Shown here: piece after piece, positions 13,465 through 24,846 of the stretch
Layout of the letters: each line of letters starts with the position of its first letter
Numbering within the stretch: the stretch's first letter is position 1
Assembly (NCBI RefSeq): GCF_029227915.1
Contig: NC_079875.1
Coordinates: forward strand, 15,373,001 to 15,437,000
Length of the DNA: 64,000 nucleotides
Direction: 5' to 3'
Source of the DNA: Hydractinia symbiolongicarpus
Taxonomy: Eukaryota > Cnidaria > Hydrozoa > Anthoathecata > Hydractiniidae
Program-made: the position numbers and the translations under genes
The notes under the pieces: generated by a model
The model's database searches: none
The model's input: only the letters and a program-made list of their open reading frames with translations
Told to the model about the DNA's origin: nothing

Positions 13465-13724
13465 CCTTATTCGTACAAATCTTGACGAGCATTAAATTTG
13501 GCGATGGACTAAATTGATTTTTTTAGCGTGCATTTAATTTGGCGATGGCCATTTCGACTTAAATTTAAATTGTATTTAATTTGGCGATGAAAACATTTTA
13601 TCCTAAAAGCTACGCATTTATTTTGACCATGGATGAAAATAATTAAATTTGGCGAGCACGTAATTTAGCGATTTCGAACCACAATCGCCAAATTTAATGC
13701 TCGCCAAAATTTGTACGAATAAGG
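13465..13724. mobile_element. 260-bp MITE with 40-bp TIRs
   Basis: The terminal inverted repeat CCTTATTCGTACAAAT... at 13465 matches the reverse complement of the right end at 13724 over 40 bp with two mismatches. TA is duplicated at both edges (13463-13464, 13725-13726). The interior repeats ATTTAATTTGGCGATGG several times. There is no coding capacity. Confidence 0.88.
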
Positions 13725-14126
13725 TAGTCTTCCGATTTGTCCAAATAACGTGCTTGATATTAGTTGCTTGTAGGTGACATGTATGAAAAAAATTTCTTGC
13801 TGAAAAATTTTAGCTGCATCGAATACATAAATAAACATTTTGTTTGATAAAGATTTTAATATCTTAGATAAGTCAGAAGTATACACAAAAAGATAAATAC
13901 ATAGTTAAGTAATATTTATACAACCACCAAAGCGTTTAAATATATATAATGTGAAAATTTTGTTTTTTGTCTATATTAGTAAAAAATATTTCATATTCAT
14001 ATACATAATTGTTAGTCATATTTTAAAGACTTTAACATTCAATCAAGTTATATACTAAAAAAAAATAATGCTTAATAATGAAAAAAAAGCATATGTAAAT
14101 AAATATAATCCCAAACCACTCTCGTT

Positions 14127-14132
14127 TTTATT
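14127..14132 (-). terminator. Probable LARP6-like polyadenylation signal
   Basis: TTTATT on the plus strand (AATAAA on the minus strand), about 45 bp beyond the stop codon of the LARP6-like gene. Confidence 0.45.
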
Positions 14133-14176
14133 AAAGGTCACTTAGCAGTACCTTTTTTTAATAGTAATAAAAATGT

Positions 14177-15589
14177 TTAACATGCATGAATTAAAACAAA
14201 TTTTTTGATCGGATGGTTTGAGAATCCACTTGATCCATCTGGACCTTTTGGCTGCCGAATTATATCAAGATGTTTATTAGCACCTGCTTTCATAGATATG
14301 TTTTCAGTTTCTTTCCTTCCATTCATCTGCATTCGCTTTAACATCCATGCGCTTTGTCCTACGCTATTGTCACTTTTCAATGTTCTTCTTTGTGTTTCTG
14401 GGCTGGAGCGAGGACTATGTGTGGCCACCAGTGGTGAGAGCGTATGTCCATTTCTGACAGGTGAGTTGTCAGTATGCTTCTTTTTGTTATGTTTTTTTTG
14501 AAATTTTGGACTTGCATTTGGACTTGACATTGGTGATACTCTTGGTGATGTATTTTTTGAATTGTTATTTCCATCAGAACGTCGATTCATAAGAGGGCTA
14601 GTTACAGGAGAATTACCACGGGAACGGTTGTAGCGCTTACTGCAGCTACTAAATGATGAGAATTCACCATCAGAAGAGCTGGCGTAGCTACTGTAGCTAT
14701 CTTCTATCCCTGTAACTTCAAGTAAACGGTTTCCATTCTTGTTCTTCTTGTTACGTTTCTTGCCAGTACTAGCATCTGAATCAATAGGAGTATCAGATGC
14801 GGTATCAACACTATCTACTTTCTTGGCCTGTTTGGGACCAAGTGTAAGAAGTTTAACACAGAGGCCCTTGTACTTGTCTGAGAAAGTAGTGCTTAAAGCA
14901 GCAGCAGCGATATCTGGATTATCAAACTCAACCACTGCGACTATTTCATCCCGTAATTCTGGATGTCTTGAAAAATGTGACTGCAAGTCATTAGGAAACT
15001 TTTTGCCAGGCTTGACGATTCTTACTGAAACAACCTCGTCTTTGTGGTCAGTAAAAGCATCAGTAATATATGTCATTGAAGGGCTTTCAGATGGGATTTT
15101 CGACACCACAAGATGCTTAACACGAGCTTGATCCAATAGTTCTTTAGGAAGAGGTTCAACTCTACGAAGCTTTAACCCAGTTTCATTTACAACTAGCTTT
15201 GTAGAATTTTTCAATGCCTCTCCAATGACTCGATAGTCTCTGCATAGTGATCGCATTTTTTTAAAGGATGCTAGAAGCTTCAGGTTGACGTAGCCCTCTT
15301 TATTGCGCTTCACATGCTTCAGTAAAAAGCCATCCTTCTTCAAATTTTCATCACTAAAATAATACTCGGCTTGTGTGACTATCTGCTGCTTTACTTCGTC
15401 AGTGACTTCATGCATTTCATCATCATCTCCCACAGATGAACCTGAGTCTCGTCTCTGTAAGCGAGGAGCAAGCTTCAGTTTACGGTTGGTGATTCTTTCA
15501 GAAGCGTCTGAATCTGAACCGTTACCACTCGAGTTTGTTTCTGGTAACTTCTCAGACTGGACTGTAATTTCTGGTAGTTTTGCCTCCAT
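14177..15589 (-). CDS. LARP6: La-related protein 6 (LARP6-like), single exon
   Basis: RNA-binding protein of the La superfamily. Vertebrate LARP6 binds a stem-loop in collagen mRNAs; whether that applies here is unknown. 470 aa from the ATG at 15589. After an acidic Ser-rich leader, residues about 62-145 form the La motif (QIVTQAEYYFSDENLKKDGF, then NKEGYVNLKLLASFKKM, then DYRVIGEALKNST). Residues about 155-255 form the LARP6-type RRM (VKHLVVSKIPSESPS, IVAVVEFDNPDIAAAALS). A long Ser/Asn-rich linker follows. The C-terminus has a SUZ-C signature near residues 440-460 (RQPKGPDGSSGF), which is diagnostic for LARP6 among La-related proteins. No intron interrupts the CDS. It converges on CHAF1A with 3.2 kb between the stop codons. 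Confidence 0.92.
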   Translation of the reverse strand: MEAKLPEITVQSEKLPETNSSGNGSDSDASERITNRKLKLAPRLQRRDSGSSVGDDDEMHEVTDEVKQQIVTQAEYYFSDENLKKDGFLLKHVKRNKEGYVNLKLLASFKKMRSLCRDYRVIGEALKNSTKLVVNETGLKLRRVEPLPKELLDQARVKHLVVSKIPSESPSMTYITDAFTDHKDEVVSVRIVKPGKKFPNDLQSHFSRHPELRDEIVAVVEFDNPDIAAAALSTTFSDKYKGLCVKLLTLGPKQAKKVDSVDTASDTPIDSDASTGKKRNKKNKNGNRLLEVTGIEDSYSSYASSSDGEFSSFSSCSKRYNRSRGNSPVTSPLMNRRSDGNNNSKNTSPRVSPMSSPNASPKFQKKHNKKKHTDNSPVRNGHTLSPLVATHSPRSSPETQRRTLKSDNSVGQSAWMLKRMQMNGRKETENISMKAGANKHLDIIRQPKGPDGSSGFSNHPIKKFVLIHAC

Positions 15590-18500
15590 AGTGTTGTCTT
15601 CCTAAAACCTGACAAACTATAATATAACTTGTGATGTTCTTTACGTCGAACTCACAATTTTACAAAACTTTCGTCTTAATATAACACCACACTCCCTAAA
15701 GGATCGAAGCTTTTGGCTGGCATTTCCCGAGCAGCCATTTATATTTTCTGTAATTACATCACTTTTTAATTGTTTACGTGTGACGTAGTTATGTTATACG
15801 AATTGTGATTGGTTGAAATTCGTGTTATATATATAGTTCCCTGTTTTTTTATTAATATTTAAAAATGTTTGTTAAGATTTTCCTCTGACAGAAACTTGGC
15901 AACATGGGGAATATTTTAATCATGTACAACAAAAAAAGCTACGCAGATGTTTAAAAACAAAATACGAAAATCTCTACATCCACGAAACTTTGACGTACGT
16001 GGAAATCATATACGTCACGTTACACGGTCTCCTTCGTAGATAAAGTTTATTCTTACACCGTAAGCAAAAAGAAGGAGATATAGGTAGCGGTTAACTTACG
16101 TGACGTGGCATAAGAGTGTCAATCTAAATAATCTTTAGAGCTGGACATTTCTGAATCACTTCTGGATTCTGGATCAGCTAAGAACACCGCTTTTTGTGCC
16201 ACGTTGCTTTCATCAACAAACTCCTTTCCAGTCCATGCATTTAATTTTAAATCCAGGTGGAAAATATATTTGAAGATTTGGAGTATAAATTAATCTGTTT
16301 GATCAGTCTTAAAAGGTAGGCGTTGTCGAGAAAAAAAAAAAAGAACTTAAAGTTTTTTTTATCGAGAAGAATTTCCTGTTGTTATCAACGTCATCAAAGA
16401 CCGACCATATCTTGTGCAGTGCATTAATTCAAAAAAAAACACCAGATAACGTTCCTTCTAGCCTCACCAAAAAACAGGGGGCGCCATTTTTGGCAAATTT
16501 TGGCCTAGTCTGGTATCCAAGCTAAAATACCATGACGTGTCCCAAATCTATTTCAGATTTCCCTTTGTCAGCGATCAATCAGTTTAAGAAAGTTTCGTAT
16601 CTATTGATAATCGATAGAAACAACATAAGGGATTGATAAAATTTTCGCAGAGATAGGGAAACTTAAGCTTTCAAAGAACTTTCTCGATGTGGTGTTATTA
16701 CTCACAGAGGAAAAATATCGTGGCGGAATTTTTACTTCTCGGAAGTTTAAATTCTGCCATAGGGAACTTGTTTGTGGAAGCATCATGACCATACATTTCT
16801 TAACAAAATGAATATATCACTTTCGCTATTTATTATTCCCGCTCGTCTCCGTTCACAGGATGTCTTTATTATGACACGTAACCATGGAAACAAAAAGCAA
16901 TAACAATGTTGTATGATGAAAAAACACGTCAAAGTTTCGTGTAAAAACAGTAGCTCGTTGTGTTGTGTTAAGAATAAACTCTTCTAATCCTGTTATGTTA
17001 TCAAATTTCGCGAGCGCGTATAGAAAAAAAAAACAAGCATATACGGAATATCGAAAATAGTTTTGTTTTTTTGATCGTGTATAAAAATTGTCCCAAAAAA
17101 GTTTTTTTTAACAACAAACTTTTGGTTTCAGCCTGGTTATTTCTTGGCTTTTTTAAAATGCTTTTCAGTAGTAGCTCTACCCATTTGTTCACTTTTTATA
17201 TGTTTTCAATATTTCAACCTCGACCCGGGATTTCTTGCTTTTTTAATATCGAGGCCAGCAGGCACATATGGAAATAATTTGTTTAAAGTTCTAGTTAAGT
17301 TTTCTTCGGACGATAAAGTTTCGATTAGACTGTTATTGAGAAAGTAAATATTGATTTATTTGATAGTGAAACGAAAATTTACTTCCACCTTTTTACGTGA
17401 TCGATAGCATTAGTTTTAGTTGCGTCGGAGCACGTGCCTTAACAATCTTATGCAACAAGACTTACAATTAAATCAGAAAATGTCCAGGTGAAAAGATTGA
17501 GTTTCATGAAAAATTGTGTGCGCACCTCTGTGGAAGCTTGTGGATGAAACTTGACCCTGCATCTGTTATATAACAATTTTTTTGCTTTCAAAGATTTTTC
17601 AAAACAGAGAATTTGTTGCTTTCTCGACGGCTTCTAATTTTCGTAGTTGAAAATTTCAAGACACAAAATTACTATTTAGGTCTTTCATCTCATTTTTAAC
17701 AAATTCAACAAACCACAAATGAAAAAACAACAATTTTTAACAAGCTTTCAATAAATCAAATGAGAGAACATTACAGTGTTGTTTTTTACGGTTTCATAAT
17801 GGCTACTGATTTGCTCGATAAGTCAATCATCCGACAAGAAGGTCAACAATGCAACGGCACATGTCAACATAATCGATAGAAGAAAAACTGAATGAAGTAA
17901 TATCTACGTGGTTTACAATCATTATCGTAATCATTAGAAATTTTATTCCCGGTGGGCAGAATCATTCATTAAAACAAAAATGTCATCAAAATGTCACAAC
18001 ATTAGCTTCATAATGACAAAAGTCCGTTGTTACGGCGTTCATTTTGTTTGTAATAATTTTCAACTCAAAATTACATTAAAATTTTAATTTCCGGAAGCGA
18101 GGTTAAATAGTTATATAATTTTTATTATACAGTAATGTTACTGGAAGCGTAAACATAAACACAGTAATAATTTCGATAATTCAGTTCACCTCTAAGCCAC
18201 CATATTTCCATAAAATTCGAATTACACACACGCTGTTCTGTAAATTCCCAACTAATGTTGTGCGTGTAGCAGGATTTCCACAGATGACTATCGCGTAAGG
18301 CTGAGATGTTACGATTACAGCTCTCATTATACACAAACTTATCTGCAAATCACTACACTGATTCTCTGACTATAGCAGGGTATCCGTAGACCATTCTGTT
18401 GCGAAGGTCAGAATATTCAGGGTTCTTTTGTTGTGCTCGTCTGTTCTGTAAATTATTGAACTACGAAAATTACGTCTGTGTAGGGTTTCCGTAGAACGCT

Positions 18501-18688
18501 CTCCACCACATGTAAATATTGTTTGTAGCTTAAGGTTTTGGAAGCTGACAAATAATCAAGTGCTCATATTTGGCTTTACTGTTCTGTAAATTATCCCACA
18601 GCTGTCTGTAGTCGGCTATTATAGGTAACATTCCCTGATGAATATTTTCTTGTTGCTGTTCTTCGTTTTTCACATGTTCGACAAGACT
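15590..18688. other. Upstream of LARP6-like gene, mostly featureless
   Basis: The first 500 bp should include the LARP6-like promoter. Near 16010-16110 several TGACGT/ACGTCA motifs lie in an imperfect inverted arrangement, but no function can be assigned. About 18230-18600 holds diverged copies of CTGTTCTGTAAATT followed by TTTCCGTAGA-like text, a decayed tandem repeat. No supported gene. Confidence 0.45.
16119..16289 (-). other. Short protein-like open frame, possible gene remnant
   Basis: The minus-strand frame reads smoothly as ...LNAWTGKEFVDESN and ADPESRSDSEMSS before a stop at 16119. The composition looks protein-like, but no splice acceptor with a pyrimidine tract lies in front and no ATG suits it. 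I do not recognise the family. It is either the tail of a decayed gene or chance. Confidence 0.2.
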
Positions 18689-20833
18689 TCAATCACTGTC
18701 CCAACATTCCACTTCTATAACACGTGGCTCTTTTTCCATCAGGTATAAAAAACGGAACAAACTACTACCAGCAACGCACTCGCGGGGTTCGGCAATTTTC
18801 TTAAAACCACATTTCTTAAAAAACCCGACAGCTTTATAAGCTGATTCCGTTCTGACGGGGCGGCGAATGAGGTTCATGGCTTCAACATCCAAATATTCGA
18901 CAAATTGCTTCCCATATCCGAAACCTTTGAAATCGCGATATACAAATAAAAATGTTATCCAATGATAAAATTCATCTTTCTTACTATCTGTACAGCTGAC
19001 ATCAGCAAGTTTTAAACTGGCGCATGATATTGCTGGACCTAAAATAAAGATGGACAATGAAAGTAAAAGAAAAACCAGCCTTTGTGTGAAAGGACTTATT
19101 TACCTAAAAAACTCGCACGCGTTGTTTGTACAGTGGAAATATGACGCAGAGTGGGCTTTAAAACTTTAAAAAATAAAAAACCTATTTCCAATCTTCGAAA
19201 ATTGGAAATAGGTTTAAGGATCAAATACAAAACACTTAAAAACATTAAAAAAAAAAATTAAAAATTGTTTTAAATTTCGAAATTTTTCTCGTCAGTAATG
19301 AAGAAGAAATGAAGCCTTTCTCAGCATTCAAACTGGTTTATCTTATTTTAAATCCTAATAATAAAAAAAATAAATATAGTCAACCTGGCGGGTATACTAT
19401 ATAACCGTTGTACGTTTACGGCCAAACACCTGTAGCCAGCGAAAAAAATTTTCGGAACCCTGGGTGTCCGCTATGTCCAGGTTTGACTTTATTAAAAAAA
19501 GGAGAGTTGTCACACCTCCACATCAAAAAAAACATCTAATATCTCTAACAAAAGTGAAAAACATTTCTCTTAAATAACAACAAAAAGAAAAAGAAAAGTG
19601 GAAATCAATGTTAAAATAGTGAGGATGGTTGAGGAGATTCAAGGTGCTTTCAAATTTCTTAATTTTTATTGAGAATCAAGAAGAACTTCAAGAATTAAGC
19701 ACAATCTAGGTTTTTGAGGAGGTGTGGCCACTCTGTAAAAAAGGGAAGACAATCAACATGTTTACGTTAGAGATAGCGCTGTTTTGGTACAGCAGAATGA
19801 AATAGGGAGATCGCTAAAAAATCAAGGCGTCCCTGCACAGGGATTATATCTTTAGGACAGAATTTAATTAAGTCAGAAGAAAAGATAAAAAATGGAAATT
19901 TCGTGAGAATTAATTTTTCCGAATTTATTAATTTTCGCTGGAACTGATTGCAAAAATAATTCCTGCGAAAATTAATTTCCTTAAGGTAAAAACAATACCA
20001 AACCTTCCTTTTTCAGATCGTTCGGTTTATATCCAAAATACATAATCTCTTCTTCACCAGGTTCCATTGATTCTCCACAATTGTCACGTGCCAGTGTTCG
20101 AAATATACGTCTATTAGTCATAGTCCGAGACATCTTTTTTACTCCAAGCATTATTTTTATATACTGCAAAATATTTTCTTCTGTAAAAACAACACTAGTA
20201 AAGAATTCGTGAAACATTTCTTTTAATTTAGCTCATTTGCGAAAGTTTATGTTCGCGAAATGCAAATATTTCGCGATTTTTCCCATTCGTGAACTTTTTG
20301 TCCGCAAATGTTAAACCAACCTTGACAAGTACAAAACTAGTACAAAAAGATATTCCAAACAGTTTATGACATGGCTTGGCAAAAAAGACTGAACAAAAAA
20401 ACGTTATAGTTATTAACGTCCTCATATATTTTTTACTGTGATTTAAAATCACAGTAAAAAATATATTAGGACGTTAATTTAATCACAGTGTAGAGAACAC
20501 CTGCTAAATGATAAATATGAACTTGAAGTGAAAAAATGATAAAAACATGGAGTGCCCTCTGATCTTTATAGGTGTTTAAGGTTACCACTCGTCTGTAGGG
20601 TCAGATTCGACTTTAAATCAAAGATTTTAAAGGTGATGCAATGGTTAACAAAAACATGCGACAGGTTGGGGTGATGAAATATTGAAGTGATTTGAGTTGT
20701 TCAAAACATCTACTTTACCTATCCTTTTAGCTTTTACGGAAAATTTTCGAGAAGTTTCGAGGAGACTTTTCAAAGAATTTAAAAGAGCAACACTGCATTG
20801 ACACAAAATATTCTGACAACATATTCGCATCAT
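18689..20833 (-). CDS. GNAT-type N-acetyltransferase-like protein, three exons
   Basis: Predicted acetyl-CoA-dependent transferase; substrate unknown. Exons: 20719-20833, 20004-20180, 18689-19038 (642 nt, 213 aa). Phases are 1 and 1 at both junctions, which supports the chain. The last exon holds the GNAT core: a strand FYHWITFLFVY, then the acetyl-CoA pyrophosphate-binding turn YRDFKGFGYGKQF (R/Q-x-x-G-x-G type), an alpha helix, then SAYKAVGFFKKCGFKK, the usual GNAT C-terminal Y...GF...CGF pattern. The middle exon is LARDNCGESMEPGEEEI. Exon 1 (starting MMRICCQ) is supported only by a good donor and phase, so the N-terminus is uncertain; a shorter form could start at ATGs near 20217 or 20106. 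It lies 650 bp downstream of AAGAB on the same strand. Confidence 0.65.
20412..20478. repeat. Near-perfect 67-bp palindrome
   Basis: Two 33-nt arms (20412-20444 and 20446-20478) are inverted copies with one mismatch (C against A at arm position 12) and a one-base spacer. The arm begins ATTAACGTCCTCATATATTT. It lies in intron 1 of the acetyltransferase-like gene and would form a very stable cruciform or RNA hairpin. Confidence 0.9.
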
Positions 20834-21479
20834 CGTTAAAAGGTTGAGATGGAGCTAACACAACACCTTTCTGCAATCCGTTTTGGTTCTTGAAAAAAAA
20901 TATATTTTACGCGTATCAATTTTACTTATTTTTATTAATTTTAATCAACTTTCACGTTTTAAATTCGCGTATTTACGATTTTTTGCGGGGTTGCGCGAAA
21001 ATTAGTACAGAAAGGAATCACTTTCTCTTCACCAGTTGGTAGGAGAATTAAAATTCTACAAATTCTCGTATTGGGGGACAGGGATTTAGTGAACGAAAAT
21101 TGTTGCTGAAACAAACAAAAATTTGGTAAAATGATTGCAAAAAAATCTACTCAGACAGAATGAGTAGTGAAGCAGTGATTCAGGAATTTTGCAATAAAAA
21201 AGATTTTAAACAAAACAAAATTGTATAAATAGTATATTTACAGAATGTTCGCGAGTTCACCGAATACTTCATACAACTCCCTTGGCACACCAGTCACGTA
21301 AGGTCACATGGACATGTCTTCGTCTTACGCATAAACCACCCAACCAAATGTCTTTCCATAGGAATATTTTCAAAAACAATTATTAATTTTTTTAATGCAA
21401 AAAATACCGAACCAGCTCTTTCCAGTAGTTGTCTTTCTATGGAGGAGATTTTTTTGAAATAACAGAGAATTCAACTTCG

Positions 21480-24400
21480 TTATATTGGTTTTGCTTCATC
21501 TTCTTCATCGTCAGATATACCAAGTGCTTCCATAAATGCTAATGTCACTTGTTCTGCGTATTCCTTACGTGCCTCTCCTTCCAAACTTCTTGCTTTTTCT
21601 AAACAGAAGGTGTTTTTATTCGAATATATATTCCAGTCCATACCGCGTTCGAAAAAAGAAATTTCCATTACATCATAATTACAGAGACGACAGTATACCT
21701 TTCATTTCTTCAAATTTCTCAAACATTTTTTCAAACGATGATGCTTCGTTAAAAATTTGCTCTGTTTTTTCCTCTTTTTCATACCCAGCAGCAGTACAAG
21801 CGGTCAGCAGTTGTTCATCTGTGACATAAAAAGCATTTTTTTATATCCGTATTACACATAAAACAGGACCAGTCCTTTTTTTTTGCTATGATATTGTATA
21901 CCTCACAAATTTTAGAGCCCATCCGTTGCACACAATCTCATATTTGATATGGAATGATAAGAAGACAGTATAGGGTAAATCAAATAACAAACTTATGTGA
22001 ATCAAACTGAGATAGATAAGATTGAAGGTGAAGATTCCAAATGGTAATCACACACACAAAAAAAACTTACTCATTTTTCATAAATCTAAAATTATTCAGA
22101 AACTTTAATGCAGTCCTTATCTATTAATCATTCACCACCCCACCGATAATAAGTTTCACGCATTTTTTTGAAACTCTCAGTCCCCAAGGAAAGGCACTGT
22201 TCATTAGGTGTACGATGATTCGTATTCTCTACTAAGAATTGTTAACCCAGGTAAAATCACCGATAATGGCAGGTGAGTTTCGCTCCCTGCCGGGCAATAA
22301 GTTAGCGATGTACAGAAATGGAGAAGAAAACTTGTTTAACAAAAAGCACATTCTAGGACAGAAGAAATATTACCAAATTTTATGATTTTCAAGGATATTG
22401 AATGTTTGTGACAGTCTTTTTATGCACTTTTATCATAGACTTGCTTTTTTTTTCTTTTCCCTCAGACAGTAATGTAGTCACATTATTTGCTCGAGCAGGA
22501 AGTGTTTAGCCACTTGACAAGCAAATAAGTAGACGTAATAATGTATTGAAAGTGCACAAGAATGGGGGCTTGAACATGCAATCTTATGATTACAAACTAG
22601 ATGTGCTACCACTAAACTATATTTATATAACATAAAGAAACAAAATTTTCTTCCAGGTAATGTTTGAGTTGTATATTTGTTATTTAAATAAATTGTCGGA
22701 CTTCATATTTGTGTTACCTTTTCTGACATGGTTACTCCAGACATGTGAATTCAAAGCTTCAAGAATTCGATCAATACCAAACTTTTCTTCAAACCCTAAA
22801 CAGAATAACGATAAGATTGTAAATCACTTTTTTTAGATTTTTGACATCAATCAGATTTTAACCTTTAATTTTTTTCTTTCAAATTAAAATAGGAAGTTAT
22901 ATGTAAGGTTTCATTCAGATTTACATTACTGACATACTAGTCAGTGGCCCATTCACCCGTCCTTTATTTACTGCATTTTGTGTGTCTTGCTACCATTTTT
23001 TGTGACAGACAGACAGACGTATACGGATATTATAACACATATTCTTTCGGAAAACATTACACATACCATCATCTTGTTCAACATCATCGGAAACTTTCTC
23101 GACAAGTTCAAAATTATTTTTTATCGTCCATGAGAATAATTCATCTTTTAGTTTTTCTAAAAAATAAACAAATAACTCCAGGAATTAAATATAAAATTAT
23201 CATATACAATAAGACATTATTAAAGTTATTTTTAAAAAAAATTCAGGATTTTCAAGGTATTTGTTCCATTTATTGACTGTTGAGGTTTTTAGTTAGAGTT
23301 TTTTGCCATAATTTAAGATTCACAGACACATAAATCAAAAAAATTACAGACTCCCAAAATAGCTTCTCTAGCACATCCAAACACCCCCCCCCCCCTTGAA
23401 AAATGATGGATACTTGGATGAATCTTAACAATTTTAAAATTATTTTGAAGCTAAAATTATTAATAAAAATGTATTTCAAAGAAAAAAATTTACCAGAACT
23501 TTTTTCTTCCTCAATGTTCAACAAAAGACGAACTTCAACGTTTTCCAGGGAAATATTGGATACGAGGTGCTGTACTTGAAGAAAAGTGCTGTACTAAAAA
23601 AGATTGGTTAAAACACCTGAGATACCTAAATAATATTGTTGTTCAAAGTAGACACAGTAGCTAAGGTTGTCCTAAAATGTTTCATAGCCTGTCCACAGTG
23701 GGGTGTTATTTTTTGTATGAGAAATCACTGCCCATACACTCAAAATCTTTTCGCCACCATCATATGGAATCCTGTAATCACGATTCCCTATTGGTGATAC
23801 AAAACACGGTGATGGCTTTATTTAAAAGCTTTTTTAACACTTTACCTATGAAACTAGAAAAAATGTTTGTCGACCTATACATTTTTGAGGACTACCCCAA
23901 AATAAAAAGTTGTAAAGAGAAGGCTGGATTTAAAAAAAAGCAAATAATTAATTAGTCAACAAAACAACACTTTTGACAGAGTGCCACAAAACCTTTTTTG
24001 TTTTGTTTTGTGTTCTATCATGATTTTATCGAACATAGATTTAGAATAAATCTTGTAAATTTTATTTTTGCTTATGGTGGTACAGGTAAAATTTTTAGTT
24101 ACTATATAATTGGTTTGCTGTTTGCCAAATCATAGTTTTGTTGCAGGGTTGGTTGGTCAACAGATTAATTTTGCTTATTCCTTTGTTTGTTTTTATGTAA
24201 CTACATTTGTACTTTAAAAAATAACCTGGGTAGGTTGACTGTGTTTGGATTGGAGAAATACTGCAAAAATAAAATAAAATAAAAGAGTTTTAAAAAATCC
24301 TGACTGAAAAGTTTTGTGGTTGGCAAGAAATTAAAAAGGTTGGGCAGGAAACAGCAAACAAACAATTTTTTAAAGATAGCCTGAAACTGACTAAATGTTA

Positions 24401-24846
24401 CAAAAATAAGAGTACATCGTATTGCAGAATAGAATTCATTAGTTCTTATTATGATTTGAACCTCAGTAAATGTTGAAACAAAACACACCTATTATCTAAT
24501 AACTCAAAAACAACAACCAGGGCCTCCAATGACTTGAAAGCCTTTGCATCGTGTTTCAAAAATTGTTCAATTGTGCATATAAATGTTTTGACATCTGCTG
24601 TAAAATATTTGTTTGTGATTATCCACTTTGTTGACAAAGGTTCTTTTTGGAGAGCTTCAGAAGTTTGAATATCATTATTAGAAGCAGCTAAAAAAACATT
24701 AAGGAAAAAATTAAAACCAAATTTTACAGTGGGCAGACATACTGCCAGTTTTAAGAATGTTATTTACCTTTAATAAGCTCGTCTATGGCTACCAGATTTT
24801 TTGAACACACCACCAAGCACTGCACATCGTCATACATTTCTGTCAT
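21480..24846 (-). CDS. AAGAB: Alpha- and gamma-adaptin-binding protein p34, 7 exons
   Basis: AAGAB is a chaperone that stabilises the large subunits of AP-1/AP-2 clathrin adaptors during complex assembly in the cytosol. Exons: 24768-24846, 24489-24687, 23494-23588, 23067-23156, 22718-22795, 21699-21818, 21480-21598, which join in phase to 780 nt (259 aa; human about 315). Family landmarks: KWIITNKYFTADV (human-like W-x-I-x-NKYY-x-AD), EALVVVFELLD in the Rab-like fold, IKNNFELVE, RILEALNSHVWSN, and the C-terminal pair FEKMFEKFEEMK and ARKEYAEQVTLAFMEALG ending in an acidic SDDEEDE tail. Exon 3 uses the second of two nearby AGs (TTTAGTACAG), since the first breaks the frame. The linker before the C-terminal helices is shorter than in vertebrates. 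Introns contain a SINE (22441-22622) and a C-homopolymer near 23384. Confidence 0.93.
22441..22622 (-). mobile_element. tRNA-derived SINE, family B copy 1
   Basis: Within AAGAB intron 5. Read on the minus strand it starts with a tRNA-like head: TTTAGTGGTAGCACATCTAG (box A region) and GCATGTTCAAGCCCC (box B). It ends with a tail including the reverse of TTTCCCTCAGACAGTAATGT. The order of blocks matches the copy at 44910-45122. Confidence 0.65.

Larger units (their letters stand above)
10982..14176. other. Convergent intergenic region between CHAF1A and LARP6-like
   Basis: No convincing gene. It contains a direct duplication of ACTAAATTCAAAAATTTTGT plus flank at about 11967-12035, a MITE at 13465-13724, and AT-rich sequence. 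Open frames near 11621-11946 are open on both strands and lack protein-like composition. Confidence 0.6.
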
